Assembly (NCBI GenBank): GCA_964496245.1
Contig: CAZBZG010000209.1
Location: 1-8,505 of the forward strand
Direction: 5' to 3'
Length of the DNA stretch: 8,505 nucleotides
From: CAZBZG01 sp964496245
GTDB taxonomy: Bacteria; Planctomycetota; SZUA-567
Part shown: one piece after another, positions 1-7,713 of the stretch
Numbering within the stretch: the stretch's first letter is position 1
How the letters are laid out: every line of letters starts with the position of its first letter
Position numbers and translations under genes: made by a program
Notes under the pieces: model-generated
Told to the model about the DNA's origin: nothing
Database searches by the model: none
What the model saw: only the letters and a program-made list of their open reading frames with translations

Positions 1-1810
<1,810 letters not shown>

Positions 1811-1818
<8 letters not shown>

Positions 1819-2917
1819 GGGACTCCATGAGCTCCATGAACCGGCCGAAGAGATATTCTGCATCGTGCGGTCCCGCGCTCGCCTCGGGATGGTACTGGAC
1901 CGAGAACGCTGGCAGGCGCTTGTGGCGCAGGCCTTCGACCGTGTTGTCGTTGAGGTTGAGGTGCGTCACTTCAATGTCCGAGGCATCGAGCGAGTCCATG
2001 TCCACGCAGAAGCCGTGGTTCTGGGTGGTGATCTCCACGCGCTTGGTGGCCAGGTCCTGGACGGGATGGTTGGCCCCGCGATGGCCGAATTTGAGCTTGT
2101 AGGTCGTGCCGCCGAGGGCCAGCCCGAGGAGCTGATGCCCCAGACAGATGCCGAAGATGGGCCGCTCGCCGAGAAGCGCACGCACGGTCTGGACGGCATA
2201 GGGTACGCCCTCGGGGTCGCCGGGGCCGTTGGAGAGGAAGACGCCGTCGGGTTCGAGCGCGAGCACATCCTCGGCCGAGGTCTGGGCGGGCAGCACGGTG
2301 ACCGTGCAGCCGAAGCTCACGAGGGTGCGCAGGATGTTGTACTTGATGCCGTAGTCGAGCGCGACCACGCGTTTGGACCGGCCCTGTTCGACCGGCTTCC
2401 ACGGGCAGGCTTCGGACCAGGGGTAGGCGTCCTGGCACGTGACCTCAGCCACCAGGTCCCGGCCCACGAGTCCGGGCGAGGCCTGGGCCTGGGCCACCAG
2501 GGCATCGGGATCGTGGTCGCCTGCGGCAATGACCGCGCGCATGGCGCCGGCCGTGCGGATGTGCTTGGTGACCGCGCGCGTGTCGATCTCGGTCAGCGCT
2601 ACGATGCCGTGGCGGACGAGATAGTCCTGGAGCGAGGCGTCCGAGCGCCAGTTGGACGGATGCGGGCAGAACTCGCGTACCACGAACCCGTCTACCTGCG
2701 GCCGGGCCGACTCCACGTCCTCGGCGTTCGTGCCGGTGTTCCCGATGAGCGGATAGGTCATGGTCACGATCTGGCCGTGGTACGAGGGATCGGTCATGAT
2801 CTCCTGGTAGCCGGTCATGGAGGTGTTGAAGACCACCTCGCCCGCGGCCGTGCCGGGCGCGCCAAAGGCTTCGCCCGTGAAGACGCGGCCGTCTTCGAGT
2901 GCGAGCAGACCCTTCAT
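1811..2917 (-). CDS. carA: Carbamoyl-phosphate synthase small (glutaminase) subunit
   Basis: CarA hydrolyses glutamine and passes ammonia through a tunnel to CarB. The 368-residue product matches the usual family length. The N-terminal small-subunit domain runs from MKGLLALEDGRVFTGEAFGA through NTSMTGYQEIMTDPSY (31-46) and GNTGTN (59-64). The C-terminal class I glutamine amidotransferase domain starts near VVALDYGIKYNILR (184-197) and has the oxyanion-loop region LSNGPGDP (228-235), nucleophile Cys258 in GICLGHQLLG, and the His343/Glu345 pair in QYHPEA. The ATG at 2917 was chosen because AAGGAG sits seven bases upstream and homology begins there. The frame stays open to 3490, but the added part translates repeat and spacer DNA and overlaps purF, so it is not protein. 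The stop overlaps the carB start by 8 bases. A 265-base spacer separates it from purF. Confidence 0.97.
1823..1826 (-). promoter_or_regulatory. Ribosome binding site of carB, inside carA
   Basis: GGAG lies four bases upstream of the carB ATG and within the last codons of carA (Glu-Ser of ...MESHA). Because the start codon of carB precedes the carA stop, ribosomes finishing carA can restart at once. Confidence 0.6.
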
Positions 2918-2924
2918 GCGGCGG

Positions 2925-2930
2925 CTCCTT
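2925..2930 (-). promoter_or_regulatory. Ribosome binding site that sets the carA start
   Basis: AAGGAG is placed seven bases before the ATG at 2917. This decides in favour of the 368-residue CarA over much longer in-frame extensions to 3490. Confidence 0.7.
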
Positions 2931-2973
2931 GATCGACGGATGCTGGATCGCAGTGCGGATGATAGGGATGCTT

Positions 2974-3168
2974 GCCACAGAGAGCGCAGAGGGGGCAGAG
3001 AAGCAGGTGGCTTGACTTGACCACGAAGAGCACGAAGGGCACAGAGAGCCTGAATGTATGGGCATCCAGACAGCATCTGCGCCACTTCAAGAGTACCCTT
3101 CTTCGCGTTCTTCGTGTCCTTCGCGGTGAATTTAACAAGTCCCTGTGGTCTCTGTGTCCTCTGTGGTG
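2974..3168. repeat. Imperfect inverted pair of CCACAGAG / CACGAAG repeats in the purF-carA spacer
   Basis: Two arms face each other. The left arm has an outer module CCACAGAGAGCGCAGAGG (2975-2992) and an inner module ACCACGAAGAGCACGAAGG (3020-3038). The right arm has the same modules as reverse complements: inner at about 3096-3128 and outer at about 3143-3167. By eye the outer modules agree at 14 of 18 positions and the inner ones at 17 of 23. The roughly 50 bases between the arms share nothing with them. Transcribed, the region could fold into a long, bulged hairpin. Each module has an internal short periodicity of purine-rich triplets (CAGAG, CGAAG). I know similar-looking modules scattered between genes in PVC-group and other environmental bacteria; their role is not established. 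No transposase and no clear target duplication were seen. The repeat lies just upstream of carA and downstream of purF. Confidence 0.75.
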
Positions 3169-3182
3169 AGAAGGTGCCATGC

Positions 3183-4754
3183 TCATTCGTAGGTTCTCCC
3201 TCCCGCGCCCACGGTCTGATTCTCCCGGGCGCGTTCGTAGAGTTTGTTCCCCCACGGCGTGGGGTAGGTGCCAATGACGCAGCCGAGGCAGAGGGTGTCG
3301 CGTTCGCAGCTGAGGCAGTCGGCCACATCCGGGACCGAGAGGTAGCGCAGGCTGTCCAGGTGGAGCGCCCGGGCCATCTCCGCCTGGGCCGCGTCCGACG
3401 GCGTGCCATCGTAGTCGGACGGCACGAACCGGGGCGCGAAGAGCTCGCCCAGGGTGGACATGTCGATGCCGTAGAAGCAGGGCGCCACAATGGGCGGGCA
3501 GGCCACGCGCGCGTGCACCTCCCGCGCGTTGCCGCGTTCGCGGAGCACGTCGGCCAGGGCCTTCAGGGTGGTGGCGCGCACGATCGAGTCTTCGACCAGG
3601 AAGACGCGCTTGCCGGAGAGGACCGACGGGAGCGGGGTGTACTTGTCGAGCGCGCTCCGTCCGCGCACGGTCTGGGGCTGGATGAAGGTGCGGCCCACGT
3701 ACCGGTTGCGGATGATGCCCTCCATGCAGGGGATGTGCATGCGGAACGCGAACGCGTCGGCCGCCGCCTTGGCCGTGTCCGGCACGGGGACCACCACCGC
3801 ATCGTCGCCCGCGGGCTGGTCTTCCCGTTCGGCCAAACGGGCGCCGGCTGCGGCGCGGGACTGGTAGACGCCCGTCTCGTCCAGAACGCTCGCGACGTTG
3901 GCGAAGTAGACCCATTCGAAGAAGCATCGTGCCCGGCGGGAACTCTCGGCGTACGGCTCGATGCGCAGCCGGCCGTCGTCCACGAGGGCCATGTGCCCGG
4001 GTGCGAGCGCACGGATTTCGGAGAAGCCGAGGTTGGCGAGCGCCACGGACTCGCTCGCGGCCGCGAAGAGCCGCCCCTGGACGGCGTAGCACATGGGCCG
4101 GATGCCCAGCGGATCGCGGGCTACGAAGAGCCGCCCCAGCGCGTCGAGGAAGACCATGTTGTACGCGCCGTCGAAGTCGGCGGCGAGGGAGCGCATGACC
4201 GCGGGAAGCGTGGGCGACCGGTCGCCGCGCAAGCGGAAGGCGAGCGCGTGCATGATGATTTCAGTGTCGGTGTTGAGCGAAAAGTGGTACTCCTCCTTGG
4301 CCAGCAGCCGGTCGCGCAGGTCCGTGAAGTTGGAGAGCGTGCCGTTGAACGCGAAGCTGAACCATTTCCACCGCCGGCCATGGTGGCGCTCGAAGGGCTG
4401 GGCGTAGCGCGTGTCGTCCTTGCCGGAGGTGGAGTAGCGCGTGTGGCCGATCGCGGCCCGGCCCGCGTACTTGTTGAGAATGGCCTGCTGCTTCTCCGGA
4501 TGGGCCATACGGAAGACTTCGTGCACGGAGCCCACCGCTTTGTAGGTGTCCAGGATCTGGGCCCGCTGCGGGTTGTAGGTGCTGAGGCCCGCGGCGAGCT
4601 GTCCGCGGTTCTGGAGGTTTAGGAGCATGGACGGGATCAGGGGCGCGACATTGTCCTGTTCCACGAGCTCGCTCGCCGGTCCTTCCGGGGCCGCGGGTTG
4701 GGCCAGCCACGCCAGGGCGGCCACGCCGCACTCGTGGTCGATGGTTTCGCTCAC
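3183..4754 (-). CDS. purF: Amidophosphoribosyltransferase (glutamine PRPP amidotransferase), divergent type
   Basis: PurF transfers the glutamine amide to PRPP, the first committed step of purine synthesis. From the GTG at 4754 the product has 523 residues. Cys9 in DHECGVAAL would be the N-terminal nucleophile after removal of an 8-residue propeptide. The Ntn glutaminase domain shows LQNRGQLAAG (47-56), IGHTRYSTSG (102-111), FAFNGTLSN (134-142) and RDPLGIRP (213-220). The phosphoribosyltransferase domain shows NRYVGRTFIQP (350-360) and the PRPP loop FLVEDSIVRATT (385-396). Cys277, Cys426, Cys489 and Cys492 line up with the four 4Fe-4S ligands known from Bacillus subtilis PurF. Departures from the common form are QNRGQ for QHRGQ, NGTL for NGNL, VEDSIVRATT for VDDSIVRGTT, and a second CxxC (480-483). 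AGGAGG five bases before the GTG decides the start over an ATG at 4817 that has no such site. It could be a PurF-like paralogue, but all catalytic elements are present. Confidence 0.93.
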   Translation of the reverse strand: MSETIDHECGVAALAWLAQPAAPEGPASELVEQDNVAPLIPSMLLNLQNRGQLAAGLSTYNPQRAQILDTYKAVGSVHEVFRMAHPEKQQAILNKYAGRAAIGHTRYSTSGKDDTRYAQPFERHHGRRWKWFSFAFNGTLSNFTDLRDRLLAKEEYHFSLNTDTEIIMHALAFRLRGDRSPTLPAVMRSLAADFDGAYNMVFLDALGRLFVARDPLGIRPMCYAVQGRLFAAASESVALANLGFSEIRALAPGHMALVDDGRLRIEPYAESSRRARCFFEWVYFANVASVLDETGVYQSRAAAGARLAEREDQPAGDDAVVVPVPDTAKAAADAFAFRMHIPCMEGIIRNRYVGRTFIQPQTVRGRSALDKYTPLPSVLSGKRVFLVEDSIVRATTLKALADVLRERGNAREVHARVACPPIVAPCFYGIDMSTLGELFAPRFVPSDYDGTPSDAAQAEMARALHLDSLRYLSVPDVADCLSCERDTLCLGCVIGTYPTPWGNKLYERARENQTVGAGGRTYE

Positions 4755-4759
4755 GGGGC

Positions 4760-4765
4760 CCTCCT
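4760..4765 (-). promoter_or_regulatory. Ribosome binding site that sets the purF GTG start
   Basis: A full AGGAGG stands five bases ahead of GTG at 4754. The alternative ATG at 4817 has no purine-rich site upstream, and its extra 21 residues would move the catalytic cysteine further from the N-terminus. Confidence 0.75.
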
Positions 4766-4878
4766 CATCCCCTCGGGTTCGCCCAAGGAGCATACGCACG
4801 GGCGGGGGCGAGGCCAAGGGATTTTCGCGGGGGCTCTTGGGTGGTCCTGGTTCCTGAACAAAGGCGTGAGGCGCCCCG

Positions 4879-4892
4879 GATCCTTCGGGATC
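4879..4892. other. Small stem-loop downstream of the ATP-grasp gene
   Basis: GATCC (4879-4883) and GGATC (4888-4892) are perfect complements around a TTCG loop on the plus strand; the minus-strand transcript would carry CGAA in the loop. The stem has only five pairs and no T-run follows, so it is at best a weak or factor-dependent 3'-end signal. Confidence 0.3.
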
Positions 4893-4915
4893 GTCGGTTG
4901 CGTGGTTTCGATCCC

Positions 4916-4951
4916 GATTTCGAGTTGGATTTCGAGTTGGATTTCGGTTTC
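4916..4951. repeat. Tandem 12-bp repeat, three units
   Basis: GATTTCGAGTTG occurs twice exactly (4916-4927, 4928-4939) and is followed by a diverged third unit, GATTTCGGTTTC (4940-4951). A related TTTCGATCCC precedes it. The block is noticeably more AT-rich than the surrounding DNA. It lies just past the stop codon of the ATP-grasp gene and could be replication slippage or a binding site array; nothing distinguishes these. Confidence 0.8.
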
Positions 4952-4971
4952 GTACGGAGAGTTGCAGTGGA

Positions 4972-7608
4972 TCATCCTCCGTCTCCTTCCTGGTAACACA
5001 CGACCCGCTGCTGGGGGGCGCTGGCGTTGAGGGTGAAGGCGAGCGGTGGGGTGGCCTCCCGCGGATCGATCACCCGCAGGACTTCGGACCAGCCGGCGTC
5101 GTTGGGGAGGAGTTGCGAGAGCCGGTTGGGCGCGGCCTCGAGGAGCGCCTCATGGATCCACCCGTGTTCGCCGTCCGGGGTGAGTGCGAGGTACAGGATG
5201 TCGGCCTCGACCAGCTCGTTGAAGAAGTGCGTGCCCAGGCTCACGTCCGGCACGGTGCTGCCCGCGTCGGTCACGATCTCGATGATCGCGTGTACGCGAT
5301 CGATTTCGGAGAAGTGGGTGGGCACGCCCAGGGCGGGCGTGGTCGTGCACCAGCGGCCCGGCCCCAGAAGCAGCACGCCCTGGTGCCGCTTCCGGTCGAG
5401 CAGGCGGTTGATGCGGCCGAGTACGCGGGCGAGTGCGTAGCGTTCCTTCATCGTGCAGCGGGCGTAGGCCGTGGGCACCACGTAGAGGACGCGGTCCACG
5501 GCGAGTTCCCGGCTGCGTCCGATCACCGGCCCGGTCGATCGCAGGAGGCAGTCGGCGTCCTCCACGTGCGCAGGCGGGTCGGGTACGCGCCCGCCTTCGC
5601 GCACCTGGAGGGGCCGGCACTGGAGGAGGTTGATCCGGTGGGTGCCGTCGTCCAGGAAGTTCAAGGTGAACTCGATGTCCACGGGATGGCTGTAGGTGGC
5701 TTCCAGCGCTGAGAGGATTTCGCGCATCTCCTCGGGGAAGGCGCTGTCGCGCAGCAGGCGGTCGAAGGTGAGGACCCAGGGCACGATGTCCCGCCGGTCG
5801 CGCTGGCGGCGGAGGCGTTCGAGCTCGGGGTCGCGGCTGACGAACCAGTCGAAGGGCAGCGCCTTGCACGACCGGGCGACCGTTGTGAAGTCCTCGGACG
5901 CGTGGGTGTCGGCTTCCAGGTCCAGCAGGTCCACGCGGTGTTGGGCGTGGGCACGGATGGATGCGGAGCCGTGGTCGGGTCGCCGGCTCGGGGCGTTGAG
6001 CGCCACCACGCGTGTGTAGTCGTCGTCCGCCCGGTCCACGGCGCGCGTGCCCAGGCCGAAGACGAGGCGCAGCACACCGGCGTGCGGATCGATCGACGGC
6101 GACCAGGCGTAGGGGTTGAAGCTGAGGCCCACGCCTGCGGCTTGCGGCAGATGGTACCGATCGTACCGGGCGCCCGAGACGCGCTGCACGAGCAGAGCCA
6201 TCTGCTCATCGCGCTGGAGCAGTCCCCGCTGGGCGCGGTAGCGCAGGGCGGCCTCGCTCATGGTGCTCGCGTAGATGCGCCGCACCGCGTCGGTGAACTG
6301 TTCGAGCCGCTTGGCGGGCGACCCCTGGTTGACGCAGAAGACGCTCTCGTACTTGCCGGCAAAGGCGTTGCCGAAGCCGTCCTCCAGCAGGCTGCTCGAA
6401 CGGACGATGATGGGCGACTGGCCGAAGTAGTCGAGCATGTCCTGGAAGGACTCCATGATGTAATCGGGAAATGCGCCCCCGAGGATCTTCTGGCGCGCGG
6501 TCTCGGCCTCCGCGAGGTAGGCGTCCTGCTCCTGCTCCTTCTGTTTCTGCTTGAGCCACCAGATGTCGTTCTCCACCAGATACGTGTAGAAGACGTCCGC
6601 GCCGATGAAGAAGCTGTCGTGCGGCTCGAGCGTGGCTTTCAGGGCCGGGTGCTGTTCGCGCAGGATGGCGCGCGCCACGAGCATGCCCACGGACTTGCCG
6701 CCGATCAGCCCCGTGCCGATCATGCGCCGCCGGATCGCGAGGAGATCCGAAAGCTTCAGAAAGCGGGACGCCAGCTCGAGCATGCGTCCGCTTCGGGCCA
6801 CGGCCATGCGCAGCAGCCGGTCCTTGGTCTCCCGTTCCTCTTCGGGCGTTAGGCCGCCGCGTGCACGCGTCGCCTGCAACTGTTCGGCGCGCGCAAACGC
6901 CTCGTTCCAGAAGCCCGGCCGCCGTCCGGCGCCGTCCGAGCGCGTCCACGGCACGTCGCGCAAGATCTCCGTGACGGTCACGCTGTCGGTCACGGGCCGG
7001 AACGTTTCGCCCTCCCAGACGTGGGGCATGTAGAGGGTGGGCGAATGGCGGTGTTCGACCTTGAGCGGGTGGAGGATGATCGCGTCGGGGTGGCGATAGA
7101 CGTCGATCACGATCTGCGCGGTTTCGCTGATGGGCGTGGTCGCGTGGGTGGAGTGCTGTTCGCGCAGGAGCGGAAAGAGGGCCAGTCCCTTGTGGGCCAG
7201 GACGTAGGGGCAGGTGAGCATGAAGAAATTGCCCACCATGCGGTCGCTCGACCAGTCGACCACGAGTTCGCTCAGCGAGTCGAAGACGAAACGACCGGCC
7301 GCGCCCACGCGGCCGATGACCTTGTGAATCTCGGCGATGAAGGATTCGAAGCTGACTTCGGGGTGGAGCTCGCAGGTCAAGACATCGTCCGCCGGTTCGA
7401 CCAGCGGCGGGTGGTCGGCGAAGCGGAAGTAGACCACCTGGTTGCCGTGGGCCCGGGCATGCGCGCAGTACGGCGTTACGAACGGCAGCACGTCCTCGAT
7501 CGTCTCCACCTGCCAGACCAGGTTGTCGCCCGCGATCAGGCCCTGGAGCACGGTATCGAGGCCGGGGAGCCCGGTGCTCAGGGCTTGCGGGTCGGTTGCG
7601 GTCTGCAT
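4972..7608 (-). CDS. Uncharacterised PEP-synthase-type ATP-grasp protein with degenerate KaiC-like N-terminal domain
   Basis: This 878-residue protein has three parts. Residues about 8-208 resemble a KaiC/RecA-like domain: STGLPGLDTVLQGLIAGDNL at the start, a Walker-B-like RFVFDSLSEL (106-115), and HPLKVEHRHSP (180-190) near its end. The Walker A GKT is absent, the equivalent stretch reading WQVETIEDV. Residues about 290-668 form the N-terminal ATP-grasp domain of PEP synthase/pyruvate phosphate dikinase: IGGKSVGML (302-310), IVRSSSLLEDGFGNAFAGKY (401-420), and the closing DIEFTLNF (644-651) with LLQCRPLQ (661-668). The last 200 residues carry GVLLLGPGRW (744-753) and PDVSLGTHFFNELVEADILY (787-806). 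The phosphohistidine and PEP-binding barrel domains are absent, so it should not make PEP by itself. The ATG at 7608 has GGAG six bases upstream; an in-frame start at 7689 lies in repeat DNA. I recall similar proteins annotated only as PEP/pyruvate-binding; the substrate is unknown. Confidence 0.88.
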   Translation of the reverse strand: MQTATDPQALSTGLPGLDTVLQGLIAGDNLVWQVETIEDVLPFVTPYCAHARAHGNQVVYFRFADHPPLVEPADDVLTCELHPEVSFESFIAEIHKVIGRVGAAGRFVFDSLSELVVDWSSDRMVGNFFMLTCPYVLAHKGLALFPLLREQHSTHATTPISETAQIVIDVYRHPDAIILHPLKVEHRHSPTLYMPHVWEGETFRPVTDSVTVTEILRDVPWTRSDGAGRRPGFWNEAFARAEQLQATRARGGLTPEEERETKDRLLRMAVARSGRMLELASRFLKLSDLLAIRRRMIGTGLIGGKSVGMLVARAILREQHPALKATLEPHDSFFIGADVFYTYLVENDIWWLKQKQKEQEQDAYLAEAETARQKILGGAFPDYIMESFQDMLDYFGQSPIIVRSSSLLEDGFGNAFAGKYESVFCVNQGSPAKRLEQFTDAVRRIYASTMSEAALRYRAQRGLLQRDEQMALLVQRVSGARYDRYHLPQAAGVGLSFNPYAWSPSIDPHAGVLRLVFGLGTRAVDRADDDYTRVVALNAPSRRPDHGSASIRAHAQHRVDLLDLEADTHASEDFTTVARSCKALPFDWFVSRDPELERLRRQRDRRDIVPWVLTFDRLLRDSAFPEEMREILSALEATYSHPVDIEFTLNFLDDGTHRINLLQCRPLQVREGGRVPDPPAHVEDADCLLRSTGPVIGRSRELAVDRVLYVVPTAYARCTMKERYALARVLGRINRLLDRKRHQGVLLLGPGRWCTTTPALGVPTHFSEIDRVHAIIEIVTDAGSTVPDVSLGTHFFNELVEADILYLALTPDGEHGWIHEALLEAAPNRLSQLLPNDAGWSEVLRVIDPREATPPLAFTLNASAPQQRVVCYQEGDGG

Positions 7609-7614
7609 GAGGGG

Positions 7615-7618
7615 CTCC
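7615..7618 (-). promoter_or_regulatory. Ribosome binding site that sets the start of the ATP-grasp gene
   Basis: GGAG lies six bases ahead of the ATG at 7608. Recognisable homology (STGLPGLD) begins ten residues later. The longer start at 7689 would add 27 basic residues encoded by the hairpin repeat. Confidence 0.6.
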
Positions 7619-7630
7619 GCTGGCGCCTTG

Positions 7631-7707
7631 GGTCGGAGGGACGCGCTCCTGCGCGTCCGCAACGCTTGGCGTGACGCACGGTCCGGCAAAAGCCGGACCC
7701 TCCGATT
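7631..7707. repeat. GC-rich multi-hairpin extragenic repeat
   Basis: An outer stem pairs TCGGAGGG (7633-7640) with CCCTCCGA (7698-7705). Inside it lie three hairpins in series: ACGCGC/GCGCGT with loop TCCT (7641-7656), ACGC/GCGT with loop TTG (7662-7672), and a perfect eight-pair GGTCCGGC/GCCGGACC with loop AAAA (7680-7699). The last hairpin competes with the outer stem for two bases. The whole could form a cloverleaf-like fold, but it lacks every tRNA landmark. It nearly fills the 105 bases between the gltD stop and the ATP-grasp gene. On the minus-strand transcript the strong hairpin lies just after gltD but no T-run follows, so it may protect or attenuate the message and is not a typical terminator. 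The sequence resembles interspersed palindromic repeats I associate with PVC-group genomes. Confidence 0.7.
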
Positions 7708-7713
7708 CGCCTT

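Larger units (their letters stand above)
4755..4971. other. Spacer between the ATP-grasp gene and purF
   Basis: These 217 bases hold the purF ribosome binding site, a short hairpin and a 12-bp tandem repeat (listed separately). A frame of 82 codons (4751-4999, minus) crosses it, but it has no ribosome binding site and its ETEIQLEIQLEI stretch is just the tandem repeat translated, so I do not call a gene. I saw no convincing promoter and no terminator with a T-run. Confidence 0.55.

Noticed and set aside
2955..2965. A -10-like TATCAT on the minus strand upstream of carA
   Set aside because: No -35-like element lies at suitable spacing, so a promoter call would be guesswork.
2974..3168. CRISPR array or insertion sequence
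   Set aside because: The modules are inverted and degenerate, with no regular spacers, and no transposase or cas gene is present.
2918..3490. In-frame upstream extension of carA (up to 559 codons)
   Set aside because: The extra residues translate repeat DNA (QRTQRPQG, AKDTKNAKKG) and then overlap purF out of frame. The AAGGAG before ATG at 2917 fits the normal CarA length.
3054..4622. A 522-codon open frame on the plus strand
   Set aside because: It is antisense to purF and begins within the inverted repeat; no recognisable protein and no ribosome binding site.
5902..6852. Open frames on both strands across the ATP-grasp gene (also 6206-8137 minus and 5113-5712 plus)
   Set aside because: They are shadows of the 878-residue frame, which alone shows conserved domains; their products are compositionally biased.
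7609..7689. N-terminal extension of the ATP-grasp protein to an ATG at 7689
   Set aside because: The 27 added residues are encoded by the hairpin repeat and lack homology, and a ribosome binding site supports the ATG at 7608.
7680..7699. Intrinsic terminator after gltD
   Set aside because: The stem is strong, but no run of T follows it in the minus direction, and the hairpin is part of a larger repeat.
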